From Chaetorhynchus papuensis (taxonomy: Eukaryota; Chordata; Aves; Passeriformes; Rhipiduridae), in the NCBI GenBank assembly GCA_013396525.1, contig VWYX01000348.1:682001-746000 (forward strand): a stretch of 64,000 bases of DNA, in the 5' to 3' direction. A program made the position numbers and the translations under genes. This document shows, in pieces, positions 26,201-35,752 of this stretch. Below the pieces are notes generated by a model. That model had not been told where the DNA came from and searched no databases. It was given only the letters and a program-made list of their open reading frames with translations. Position 1 is the first letter of the stretch. Every line of letters starts with the position of its first letter.

Positions 26201-28022
26201 ACCATTGTGAACATGCCCAAATTTACTATTGGCAACCCACCACACTGTACTTTCCTAGTTTTAATTTGTTTATTCTTTTGCTAATAGGCTCTGCCACCAC
26301 ATCAAAGAGACCCTGAAGAGGTCAGTAACATGTGAGCAACCTCAGGGGCTTGTCTAAGTCACCACGTCCCACTCTGGTTACCTTTTCCCCATTGCTGGGG
26401 CTCGAGATTTTTGTTTGACTGTATTCTGCAGTTCCCTCACTCTCCAAATCCTTTCAAGGATTAACTCATACAGCAAATTACATTTCTGAAAGAAAAATAT
26501 AGCATGCACACAAGCTTGCAAAGCTATGTGAGAAGGATCCTGGAGCAAGGATGTGAAAAATCAGACGTATGGGAAAACTAACTCACAGGATAAGAGAATC
26601 CAGATTCTGCAAAGGAACTGTCAACTTTTGAGGCAAAGACTAGAGTAAAGGCTAGAAAGAGCTGTGAAAATGAGGTAGGGGAGGCTTTCCCACATTTGAG
26701 GGCAAATATGCCTAAGGAATACACATACAAATGTCTAGCATGTGGCAACTGTTTTTTTTTTCCCAGAGATGAATGCCAAGAAGATTACTTTTGAAGAGTT
26801 CCTGCCCATGCTGCAAGCAGCTGCCAACAACAAGGAACAGGGCACCTTTGAAGACTTCGTTGAAGGTCTGCGTGTCTTTGACAAGGAAGGCAACGGCACA
26901 GTCATGGGTGCTGAGCTCCGTCATGTGCTAGCTACTCTGGGTAAGGGTTCACCCTCTCTGCAAGCACCTTGAAAACTGCTGCTGTTTGAAGGCATGAGAG
27001 AGGGTGGAAAGGTAGTCCAAACAGTTTGAAGAGGCAGGAGGCTACCAAGTCAGACAAGACTGGTATTCGTAACTGTGAATCCACAAAGAAAGCAAACAGA
27101 GCTTTGGGGTTCCTACTAAAAACCAAAGGAAAAGACTAGGTTTATGACATCTGAATTCAGGCAAGATACTAAGATGTTATCTGATGAATAGAGAGAAAAG
27201 TGTGTACATCTCAGTGACATAACACAAATTGACAAAAGTAGAGGATTTGCTGCATAGTTTCTTTACTCTGTAGGAATAACTAGAATCCCTATGCATATAT
27301 GTCTCCATCTTCTAAAGAAAGTTGAAATTAATTAAGCTCATGTCATATATAGGTGTTTTTTCACTAACTCAGAAAATAAGGAAAGCCTAAAGCATTTGGA
27401 AAAGCTGCAGGTTTCGGCCTCAGTTCTGTGTGGAAGAATGAAACAAGTTCTCTCCACTCCCAGGTGAGAAGATGACAGAAGAAGAAGTAGACGAACTCAT
27501 GAAAGGTCAGGAAGACTCAAATGGCTGCATCAACTATGAGGGTAGGTGCAAGAGTTCAACATCCATCTTACATTTCTCCTCTCTCTTACAGTTTCATTAC
27601 AGTGGGCTTTTGGCTTCTCAGTCAAATCAGGCAAAGCTCCAGCTGCATTAGGTAACAACCGTGGCAATATGCTTATCCTGCAGTAACACCATGCAAAAGA
27701 TTCGATTCAGCCACAGCAGAGGAGGCTGTTTTGGTCAACACCAAATCTCTAGACTCTGACTTTCTGTAGAGCAGTTGCAGTGACTGTATCCAATAGCTAC
27801 TGTCTTATCACACTTAAGCAAGAAGAGAGCTTGATTTGTACAACATTAAACACTTAAAACTTCCTATCACATCAAATCTGACCAGGTATACATTTTAATG
27901 CCATCAGCTCATGAACAGCTGTTATTTTTAGAGTTATTTCCCAAGGTAACATTTGCTGATCCTTCTAACTAGCATATCTGTATTTTTCCACAGCATTTGT
28001 AAAGCACATCCTGTCTGTCTAA
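10860..28022 (+). CDS. MYL1: Myosin essential light chain, fast skeletal, LC1f isoform (190 aa)
   Basis: LC1f is the long essential (alkali) light chain. It binds the lever arm of fast skeletal myosin heavy chain, and its N-terminal tail can touch actin. Coding joins 10860-10979, 21790-21817, 24975-25118, 26767-26940, 27464-27541 and 27994-28022, every intron GT-AG, giving 573 nt (190 residues plus stop). Residues 1-40 are a Lys/Ala/Pro tail (MAPKKDVKKP, then a PA repeat), 41-49 IEFSKEQQD, and the rest is a calmodulin-like fold. The first loop (D59-Q70) has Lys and Gln at key positions, and the fourth begins with Gly. Calcium binding should therefore be lost, as is usual for essential light chains. 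The loop at D136-E147 is nearly canonical. The protein ends FVKHILSV. Identity is secure by recognition of the family sequence. The LC1f promoter skips the two LC3f exons. Confidence 0.96.
11296..11387 (+). repeat. A/C-rich simple repeat in MYL1 intron 1
   Basis: About 90 bases of AAC, AAAC and AAAAC units, nearly free of G and T. Its composition is complementary to the G/T-rich tract before exon 1. Confidence 0.8.
20507..20516 (+). promoter_or_regulatory. MYL1: MEF2 consensus site upstream of LC3f promoter
   Basis: CTAAAAATAG fits the MEF2 consensus YTAWWWWTAR exactly and lies about 130 bp before the LC3f TATA box. MEF2 drives many fast-muscle genes. Occupancy is not shown by sequence. Confidence 0.6.
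20646..20747 (+). promoter_or_regulatory. MYL1: MYL1 LC3f internal promoter and first exon (exon 2)
   Basis: An ATAAATA TATA element at 20646-20652 should start transcription near 20677. The exon then runs to ATG at 20745-20747, which has good context (AACC before it) and is followed directly by the donor GTGGGT. So exon 2 supplies only Met, exactly what the family LC3f (Met + SFSADEIN) requires. The start site is inferred; the ATG/donor fit is strong. Confidence 0.82.
20745..28022 (+). CDS. MYL1: Myosin essential light chain, fast skeletal, LC3f isoform (150 aa)
   Basis: LC3f is the short essential light chain from the internal promoter of the same gene. Coding joins 20745-20747, 21517-21541, 24975-25118, 26767-26940, 27464-27541 and 27994-28022 for 453 nt (150 residues plus stop), the usual LC3f length. 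It begins M-SFSADEIN and then enters the shared body at Asp-Phe-Lys. It lacks the Lys/Ala/Pro tail of LC1f, a difference known to change actin contact and shortening speed. Pairing of this promoter with exon 3 and exclusion of exon 4 is established in chicken and rat and agrees with the reading frames here. Confidence 0.9.
21517..21541 (+). CDS. MYL1: MYL1 exon 3, LC3f-specific
   Basis: A 25-nt exon encodes SFSADEIN plus the first base of the shared Asp codon. The acceptor is CTGCAG after a long pyrimidine tract and the donor is GTAAGT. It enters in phase 0 and leaves in phase 1. Confidence 0.93.
21790..21817 (+). CDS. MYL1: MYL1 exon 4, LC1f-specific
   Basis: A 28-nt exon encodes IEFSKEQQD plus the first base of the shared Asp codon. 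The acceptor is CAACAG and the donor is GTAAGT. It has the same entry and exit phases as exon 3, so the two are interchangeable, but they cannot both be included without a frameshift. Confidence 0.93.
21818..24974 (+). other. MYL1: MYL1 intron before the shared body
   Basis: No coding exon is seen. It contains a 29-base poly-A run at 23206-23234 and an 11-bp hairpin at 23325-23354. Confidence 0.8.
23206..23234 (+). repeat. Poly-A run
   Basis: 29 consecutive A. No recognisable retrocopy precedes it, so it may be a simple mononucleotide expansion or the tail of a decayed insertion. Confidence 0.85.
24975..25118 (+). CDS. MYL1: MYL1 exon 5, shared
   Basis: A 144-nt exon encodes DFKEAFLLFDRTGDAKITL onward to NPSKE, i.e. 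EF-hand 1 and the start of EF-hand 2. The acceptor is TTGCAG and the donor GTAAGT. Confidence 0.96.
25119..26766 (+). other. MYL1: MYL1 intron, no other feature
   Basis: Between shared exons 5 and 6. An A/C-rich tract lies near 26067-26107. Nothing else is recognised. Confidence 0.75.
26767..26940 (+). CDS. MYL1: MYL1 exon 6, shared
   Basis: A 174-nt exon encodes EMNAKKITFEEFLPML and then EF-hand 3 (FDKEGNGTVMGAEL). The T-rich acceptor ends in CCCAG and the donor is GTAAGG. Confidence 0.96.
26941..27463 (+). other. MYL1: MYL1 intron, no other feature
   Basis: Between shared exons 6 and 7. Nothing else is recognised. Confidence 0.75.
27464..27541 (+). CDS. MYL1: MYL1 exon 7, shared
   Basis: A 78-nt exon encodes GEKMTEEEVDELMKGQEDSN through NYE, the fourth EF-hand. 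The acceptor is CCCAG and the donor GTAGGT. Confidence 0.95.
27542..27993 (+). other. MYL1: MYL1 intron, no other feature
   Basis: Between shared exons 7 and 8. Nothing else is recognised. Confidence 0.75.
27994..28022 (+). CDS. MYL1: MYL1 exon 8, C-terminus and stop
   Basis: Encodes AFVKHILSV and TAA (28020-28022) after a CCACAG acceptor. Confidence 0.95.
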
Positions 28023-28195
28023 GAGGAATTCTCCAGGTACCAAATGGTATGTTGTTCTCATTTGCACATTTAACTTCATCCACTTGCTATACTTAAAGGC
28101 TTCTATATAGCCATGGCCAACAGAGGCTACGAAACCGTGACACCAACATTTCCCCTACAATATGAAAATAATAAAATGAGACTTTTGTCCAAAAG
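28023..28195 (+). other. MYL1: MYL1 3' UTR (probable)
   Basis: Sequence after the stop runs to an AATAAA at 28170-28175, the first strong polyadenylation signal. Two possible donors lie just after the stop (GTACCA at 28036, GTATGT at 28047), and an AG at 28109-28110 could end a 64-75 nt intron. In related genes the 3' UTR sits in a separate exon, so a more distant last exon is also possible (for example after TTTTCAG near 29601). The exact 3' end is uncertain. Confidence 0.5.
28170..28175 (+). promoter_or_regulatory. MYL1: Polyadenylation signal, probable MYL1
   Basis: AATAAA about 150 bases after the MYL1 stop codon, followed by a T-rich stretch (ACTTTTGTCC). Confidence 0.6.
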
Positions 28196-30340
28196 CAAAG
28201 ATAGCAGGAGTGCAGGTTCCTGGCTCTTGTTCACAGCCCTGTAACTCATCGTTGTTTAGTAGGTTTTTCAAACACAATGCAAACTGACAGCCTGAGACAT
28301 TTATCCTACAAGCACAATTGAGATATTTTTTTTAAATCAAAGCAACACCTTCTAATAATTTGTAGATTTCTGTTAAGACAGAGTGGCCTGAATACTCATG
28401 TGAGCTACTGAGAACAGGTCTTCAAATAAAATCAGCATCTGAAGAAGTATATTGTCACAGTCATGATCAATAGCCAAAAGAGGACTTCAAAAGTACCCAA
28501 TTATTTAGCACTTCTCCTACAAGTAGGGGAAAATAAAACCAACAACCTTTCATCCCCCACCCCCAACCTTTATATGCTACTATTTTGTCCAGAGAAAGGG
28601 GAAAAAAAAAAAAAAAAAGAAAAAAAAAACCAACACCCCAAAACAACAGCTGTCCTTAAAATGCAAACAAACTATTGTGGGCTTATGTGAATTGTCAGTT
28701 ATCCTACCCAAGGAAATACAAATTCCCAACTGTGGGAAACATACACCTCAAAACAGAAATCAAGGGCTCAGTTTGTCATTTTGCAAGTGTTTCTTCAGCC
28801 AACATTGAGTTCAAATACAACTCTCCCATTCCTTCCCAGAACAAGCCAAATTCAGAAAGACCAGATGGCACTCGAGATCTGCCTGAAATTCTTCCTCAGT
28901 CTGTCACCATCAACATGGAAACTGCATAGAACTGGATGGTATGACTCCAACCCCACCACTTTTTACCAGCACATCCATGGGTATCACCTTTGGGTCACTA
29001 CACTTCCGTTTAAAAAACCTGAGCTTTTACCAAAGTAAACCTCATGGAATAAACTCTTACCATCCAGGGTCCATCCATCCCAACCATCCGTTTCCATGTT
29101 ATTTGCATTGAAAAAATGTAATTCCTTGGAAAAATAAAGCATCCATAAATCCTTGTGGTCACTTTGTGGCTATAAAGTCTTTTTTTCCCCATCTGTTCAA
29201 ACCCACTCAAAGCAGCATTCAGCAGTTAATTCATTTTCCATTCTGTGGTATACTGCATACCAAAAAATAAAGTTTTATTAAAAAAATATAAATATAGACA
29301 TTTCCAGTAGGCCATTCTACTTGATCTGAATGAAAAATCTTTGTTTGGGGTCTGGGAGGAGGAGTAATTAATTAGGGCACTACCACCAACAACAGCATTT
29401 ACAACATTTTTGGGAGAAGAAGACCTGACATCTGTTGTCAGAACAGCTCCAAAGGTGGCAAGACCCAAAACCAGGAAGGGTGGCCCTGCTGCAGGGGATC
29501 TTGCAGAGCCACTTTTCCCAGCAAAATCTCCTCTGTACTGCTGCAGCAGCAGGTAAACAGCACTGTTAGGAAAGAATCCTACCTGCTGTCTTTATTTTCA
29601 GCTTTATGGACAACTAGAAAGAGCAATCAGAAGTTACAGCCACCCTGAAATGCTCTGTAGCTGGGAATAGACCCAGCACCAGGCAAGAAGAGGCCAGCTA
29701 CCCCTTCTGCAGCAACAGTGGGAATAGCCATCACTCAGGGAAGTATTGCTACATTCCTGCCCTTAAATGTAGCTCCTCTCTCTTCCTTAAGTGTTCATGA
29801 AACTGCCTTGATCCCCATCTGAGTATCAGACTGTTCTATTAAAATCCTACCTTGCCTTATTGAGTTGCTATGCACAAAGTGACCATAATTCAAGTGCCAA
29901 CAGGTGCAAAAGGGTGGCTGGCACCAGAATAAACCACAGCCATTCACACAACAGCTGCCTCTTTTCTGAGGCTTCCCAAAAAATCACCCATTTAAACCCT
30001 CACCATGCTGGTACACAGGGCCAAATGAACCTGTGAATTATACCCTTCCCAGAGACTTATGCCAGCAGATAGTTAACAAAGGGTTGCAGTTGCTACACTC
30101 AAAAATGCAAAAAACCCTGGATAGAAGAAAGAAGAAAAAAGGAGTTATTAAACTTCATCCTAAAAGGGCAATTTAAAAAAAGTGCAGGCTACACAAGCAG
30201 ATTCAAAGCACTGCTACACACCCTACTGTTCCTTAATATCCTACCTATATACCCACGCTCTAGGCATTTTCTCTTTCCAAGAAACTGTGGATCTCAGTTG
30301 TTGGGAAAGCAAAAAACTGAAAACCAAACCAACATTACAT
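28196..30340. other. Intergenic DNA 3' of MYL1
   Basis: No gene is seen. It contains a poly-A/G tract at about 28600-28630 and, at 29891-29957, three closely spaced E-boxes that could mark a muscle enhancer. Confidence 0.6.
29891..29957 (+). promoter_or_regulatory. E-box cluster, candidate MYL1 3' muscle enhancer
   Basis: CAAGTG (29891), CAGGTG (29901) and CAGCTG (29952) lie within 67 bp, about 1.7 kb after the likely polyadenylation site. The rat gene has a strong muscle enhancer with several E-boxes and a MEF2 site downstream of its 3' end. The match by position and motif type is suggestive only. Confidence 0.3.

Positions 30341-30365
<25 letters not shown>
30341..30365. repeat. (TA)n microsatellite
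   Basis: About 12 TA units, followed by short TATG/TAGA repeats leading into a large palindrome. Confidence 0.9.
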
Positions 30366-30372
<7 letters not shown>

Positions 30373-30386
30373 GATAGATATAGTGA

Positions 30387-30472
30387 AAAAGAGGCTGACA
30401 GCATATACGTATATGTATACGTATACATATAAGTATACGTATACATATACGTATATGCTGTCAGCCTCTTTT
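30387..30472. repeat. Perfect palindrome, 40-bp arms and 6-nt loop
   Basis: Left arm 30387-30426 and right arm 30433-30472 are exact reverse complements around ATATAA. The outer part is ordinary sequence (AAAAGAGGCTGACAGC and its complement); the inner part is an alternating purine-pyrimidine ATACGTAT-type repeat. No terminal repeat or transposon family is recognised. Confidence 0.95.
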
Positions 30473-32162
30473 CCACACTGCCTTGTCAACGCTGCACTGA
30501 TATGTGGTAGAACCTGCCTAGTCCAAGGCTGGACACAGTCCTAAAGGAAAGGCTGAATTTTCCATCACTTTTTTTTTTTTTTAATTGCAAGTTTTATTAA
30601 TTTCTAAAATATTTGGGATTAAGGTTGAACTTAAGATGTAAAGGTTGAACTTTTTTCAACCTACTGCCTCCATACTAGTAAAACAAGCATCACTCAGAGC
30701 TCTGATTTTGGGAAATGCTCCTCACTAAAGGCTGCTTTCTCTTATATTTTGTGCTCACCTAAGGAAAGATATACTCTGCAAGAGTGACGGAAGACCCCTG
30801 CAGCTGGGGAAGGAAAGCCAGCCTGCATCTGTTCAGGCTCTGAATAGAAAAAGCAATTCTCAGTTCCCTGTCATCTGACACCTCTTGCCATCACTACATT
30901 TGCTTTGTATTTTAAATAGAACATGGTTAATGAATATACTTTCCACTACTCCACGCAAATGACAGTTTAACTCCTTGGGACCAAGGCTAAATTCCCAGAA
31001 GAAGGTCAAGATGTGAATCACCAGTCCTTGGTATGGAGCACTAGATCCAGCAACTGGCACGGGGAGTAAGCAGCCTACAAAACTGAGGTGGAAGTGTCAG
31101 AAGGATTGAGAAGAGATGGTCATTGGCTCCAAGGATGTAATTCTGCTCTTAGCAGAGGCTGTATTCATTGAGTTAGCCACTATCACACATCTCCACAGCT
31201 GCTTCTGCCAGGCTAGGGATAGCCAAGAAACCTCTCGAAGAATGGGATTCATGTGCACAGAGCAGAATGGATTTTGGACAGCAGGGAACTGCAAGAGGAG
31301 CACTTTCTCTCAATCTAGCACTGCTCAAGGGTCCGGGTCCCTGTCTAGGAAAAGGCAGAGGCTGTTTTCTACTACTCAGAGTGCTTTTCTCTGAAGGTAT
31401 CGTAGACCCAAAAGCATCAACCATGTTACCAACAGAAAAATCTGTTACATGCAGTCGCTGAGTATCAGAAACACGGATGCTATTCTTAATAGGAACAACT
31501 GTTTCTTCACTCTATCAACATTCTCCCTAGTCTTGGGCTGTATTTTAATTTATTTTAGAAGAATGGTTTCCAGACAGTGGGTGGCGCAGCTCTGTGCAGA
31601 AACAGACACCATATGGACAGAAAGGGGCATTTATCCAGGAGAACAAAACACAGCAGGTCAGGTGTGCCTGATGTGTCAGGAGTTGTTAAATGGTCTTACA
31701 GCACCAGAATGTTGAACACAGGGAGCTCCACCCACTGCCCCAAACTCATTTGGGCAAAGGTTGTTCAGACATGTCTCCTCAAAACCCTCTCTATATGGCT
31801 CTCATTTCTCACTTCCAGGAGCTGCTAGACACTGGTCATTTCTCCCTCCCACCTACAGACCAAGAAACTGAGGAAGCACAACAGCCTATAACATGACCCA
31901 GGTCCTTCACACAGATCTCCTAGACTTGACCCTCATGGTACAAGGGCAAACCCAGGAGAAGAAAGTTTAGCAAAGACATCCTCTTGCTGGCAGGCAAACT
32001 TGACTGTTCACATCACTAAGACCTCTCAGCCTTCATATTTGTCTTCTTTACTTTAGTACTGAGGTATTTTTTAAAAGCCACAGTACACACAACACTCCTG
32101 TCTGAACAAATTCCACAAATGTAACCTTCCCAGTGAAGTAAACTTGCTTCAACAGCAAAGTA
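30473..32162. other. Intergenic DNA, no gene seen
   Basis: Short random open frames only. Nothing recognised. Confidence 0.6.
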
Positions 32163-32163
32163 T

Positions 32164-32486
32164 TGTGGTAGTCAATCTACCCGTTCGGCTTCTCCCACTG
32201 GCTATTAGCCTCTGCCTTTCACCACTCCCCCAGAGCTTTCCTATTGGTCCCCGTTCCCCTAACCCCGCCTCCTTGAAGCCCGGGAAAACCGAGGAGCTGT
32301 TCTTTGTTCTTGGTATTTGCTTGGGGATTCTGGAGAGGACAGATAGTCTAATAAATCCATGCTCTGCCGGGATGAAAGCAGTATCCTTCCTGGCTCTTTT
32401 ACTACTGACATATTACTTACCCTACCTCCGCTCGTGGGAGCACGCGGGACCCCACGGAGCCAGGCTTAAAAAGGGTTTAAAGTAAT
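32164..32486 (+). mobile_element. Endogenous retrovirus LTR (copy A, + strand)
   Basis: A 323-bp element starts TGTGGTAG and ends AAAGTAAT. It has a CCAAT-type box (ATTGG, near 32240) and a polyadenylation signal AATAAA at 32350-32355. A Lys-type primer-binding site (TGGCGCCC, from 32490) follows directly, so this is a 5' LTR with a little internal sequence. A related copy lies inverted at 35424-35745. A long open frame crosses it, but copy B has none. Confidence 0.85.
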
Positions 32487-32516
32487 AGGTGGCGCCCAAT
32501 GTGGAGCGCCACCTAT
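32485..32516 (+). repeat. Palindrome at LTR / primer-binding-site junction
   Basis: ATAGGTGGCGC (32485-32495) and its exact complement (32506-32516) flank the 10-base loop CCAATGTGGA. The primer-binding-site match TGGCGCCC lies partly in the left arm. Confidence 0.9.
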
Positions 32517-33119
32517 CACTGGCTCCCTTTCGGTTCTGTGGCTCATATGCATGAGCACACAAGTGCAGGGATGGCTTCGGTGATATGTATCAAATGGCAA
32601 GAAGCAGAGAAGGGTCTTTTGCATAGAGATCCACAAGAAACAGTTTAATGCTACAACTCATGAAGGGTTCCAGAAGCAAATGACCCAGAGCACATGACAA
32701 ACTGCTCTTAAGTACAGAGATGTGGCTAACACTAAGAGCCAACCGGGGAATCAGAACTGGAGTACATTACCATAACCGAAAAAGCATCCTGGGAGAGGCT
32801 TCTTTCCCTCACCATAACATGAAGCATGGTCACTGTCTAACACAAAATATCTTCCTTTTTCGCATAGCTCCCTTCTTATGGCACTGCATACCATTTTTAC
32901 AAGAACAATTGTTCCACTTCATGTTTTCAACCAAATCTCAGACTTTAAACACAACATATTTAAGTATCCTTCTTCCGAGTTGTCCCAGTTTTGCCTGCAG
33001 GTGTCTAGAAGTGGGTGGAGCTTGGAGCCAAGTGGGCATGACCAGGTTGCTATTCTATACCACTCAAATCATTCCGGGGGGAAAAAACAGGTGAACAGGT
33101 GCCATTTTGTTCTGCTTCG
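32517..33119. other. Probable ERV-derived or intergenic DNA
   Basis: This follows the primer-binding site of LTR copy A, but I recognise no gag reading frame. Either the internal region is lost or only a short remnant remains. Confidence 0.4.
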
Positions 33120-33347
33120 TCCTTAGAGAAACTGCCGATGACCAGCACTCTGGACTCTGCCTCTGTTTAAATCACCCTCTCTTTTGTATACTTTTGTTAA
33201 TACTGTTGCTCTTACTCTTAATTTTTCATCCTATTGTTTTTATCTCAACCCATAGTGTCTGCCTTTGTCCCTCTTTGACCAGAGGAGGCAGGGGGAGGGG
33301 AGCAGCTTATTTGGAATTTAATTTCCAGCTGGTTTTAAACCACCACA
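33120..33347 (+). mobile_element. LTR-retrotransposon-like fragment
   Basis: The text from the T-rich stretch through TCTCAACCCATAG, a G/A-rich patch and TTAATTTCCAGCTGG ending in TTAAACCACCACA resembles the 3' part of avian ERV elements as I recall them. No coding frame is intact. Recognition is from memory. Confidence 0.4.
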
Positions 33348-35416
33348 CAAAGTACTATATTATTGTCAATGCAATCCTCCCATAGATTTAAATCTACTCC
33401 CTTCTTATGCCAGGGAGGCTGTCTTTTGCAGGGATACAAGTGCTCAAACATTTAACACAGAAAAGATACTTCTTTACTAACCTGTTATTTCTCATTTATT
33501 TTATAACAAAATAAATGCAATGCTTTCATTTACCCAGGCACTTACATTTACTTTAAAATGAAGTATCAAATCTTGCTAAAATATCAAATTTCACACACAT
33601 CTACCTTCTAGACTAGTTGGCACAGTATATATCAGACCATGGTTTATTAGAGCATTAAACTGAATTTTCCATTATCAAAATCTGTGGTTTGGAAGGATGG
33701 TATAGATTAGTTCATAAACTATCATTTCTCCACCAATGTAGCAATAATGGGTAGCAGTTTTTACAACTGTTTGTTGTAAAAGACATGTTACTGCCAACCC
33801 TCTGAAAGGGCCTTGCACTGAGAAATGAATGAGGCAGATTGATAAAAGCAATAAAAAACATCTGTGTACTTCCTCAACAGCATGAAAATTATTTCAAGAG
33901 GGATTATTCACACTGACTAAAAGAAATAGCAATGATAATATTTATTTGTGATTATACTTTTAAACAGAAAAACTCACTTTCACCATGTCTCCCTAGTTTA
34001 CATGCATCATTTATTTTGTTGGAGAGTACAGTCTTATGCTGGATGAAAGGCATTTAGGCACAGAGAAATGTCACAGGGTGAATTGCAGCCAGTGGCTACA
34101 AGGAATTCAGCTCCTGTTCAGCCTCACAAACATCCTTTGAAGCTCACTTGGCCTCTTCATGATTTGTGAGTAAAACTGGTCAATGAGGAGCACATTAAGA
34201 GAGAGACCAGGACAGGGAGACAGCACAAAATCTTGAGAAAGCCAGTGCTAAAAGCACCTCACAGTGGCTCTGCAGTTATGTTCTCCATAGCCACCTGGAG
34301 CACTTCTCCTTGGTGTTCTTTTCTCTGTACTGACCTTCTTCCTTCTCACCTGCCTGTTGTCTGCCAGGCAGCAAACGGAACTGACTGTTGTGCCGTTGGT
34401 CTACATCAGAGCATGTAGGTTGGAGCAACTTCCAACTTCTTTTGATCTTACGTGCTACATAGCAGGACAGGGCTATGTAGAACAGGTCACATCCATTTTC
34501 CATGAAGGCAGATCCTTAAGAAAAACGAAAGTGAGGAGGAGTGTCTAACATGTTTCTACCTCACCAAGTCTGGCCACTCTGGAGGTTGTTTTTCCATGGC
34601 TCTGCTACAAAAACCAAGAATTCATAAGTAAACCCCATGTACCACATGGACTAAGAAGAGTAAATGTCTCTCTTTATGGTTGCCATGAGATTTATGAAGC
34701 AGGCTTGGATGTGAAAATGTGAAGAAACAAAGCACCTATAATTTCCTAACATTTAGGAAAAAAAAATCTCATGCACTTAAGCCAATCACATTTTGAGGGT
34801 TTTGGTCTTGAAACTTGGTTCACACTTCATGCAGATTTGCAGCGGCAGCCACAGAATGCTTGCACTGAAGGGAAGGCCTTGCGATACAACCCATTTAAAA
34901 AAAAAGAGTTCCTTTTCATGATAAAAGTGTTACTGAATTCAAAGCCCTTCTGAACCAGCAGAACTGCACAAGCCCCTTTTAAAAAATCTCAACAGCAGGG
35001 TCATGCTTAACTTTTCATGGCTGGATATAAAGGAAGAGAAAATAATGAAGAAACCCTGTAGTCAGGTATACCTCATACAGCACAGAGTTCACAACCTCAA
35101 AACGTTTAACTATTATCACAGAAAACTCCATTGGATGTCTCCTTCAGTCACATCCTCTGCATACAGTGCATGACAGTGATTGTCTCTGCCCACAACTACA
35201 GTGAGGATGGTGGTATTTAATTTCCTATAGCCTAGCTAATTAGCCAGTCCTAAGAACATAACCCTCATCCGCCCTGCAGAACATTAAGTGTGTCTGGGGC
35301 CACCACTTAGTATTAAATGCTTGGAGCAGAGGCTACAAAAAGCCTGTGAGACAATTTTAAAACTAAGATATTATGACTGAAGAAAGCCTTAAACTAGCTG
35401 CTAAAAAGGAATTGCT
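33348..35416. other. Intergenic DNA, no gene seen
   Basis: A/T-rich, no recognisable feature. Confidence 0.6.
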
Positions 35417-35752
35417 ATCCACCATTACTTTAGTCCCTTTTTAGCCTGGCTCCGTGGGGTCCCGCGTGCACCCACAAAGCACAGGTAGGGTAAGTAATAT
35501 GTCAGTAGTAAAGAGTCAGAAAGGGTACTGCTTTCATCCCGGCAGAGCATGGATTTATTAGACCATCTGTCCTCCCTGAAATCCCTGAAGCACGCACCAA
35601 GAACAAAGGGGAACATTACCTGTTCCCGGGCTTCAAGGAGGCGGGGTTAGGGGAACGGGGACCAATAGGAAAGCTCTGGGGGAGTGGTGAAAGGCAGAGG
35701 CTAATAGCCAGTGGGAGAAGCCGAACGGGTAGATTGACTACCACAATCCACC
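35417..35752 (-). mobile_element. Solo ERV LTR (copy B, - strand) with target-site duplication
   Basis: The LTR body is 35424-35745, the reverse complement of copy A at 32164-32486 with scattered differences and small indels. ATCCACC flanks it on both sides (35417-35423 and 35746-35752), a 6-7 bp target-site duplication. It is therefore an independent insertion that later lost its internal region. The complement of the AATAAA signal is at 35555-35560. Confidence 0.88.

Noticed and set aside
29581..29640. Possible extra MYL1 exon after TTTATTTTCAG
   Set aside because: The acceptor is good, but no coding is needed, and an earlier polyadenylation signal exists at 28170. Kept only as an open question about the 3' UTR.
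32144..32485. 113-codon open frame across LTR copy A
   Set aside because: It coincides with the LTR, and the matching frame is broken in the related copy at 35424-35745. No protein family is recognised, so it is a chance frame.
32720..33094. Possible retroviral gag frame after the primer-binding site
   Set aside because: The 124-codon translation has no gag-like motif (no zinc knuckle, no capsid homology region).
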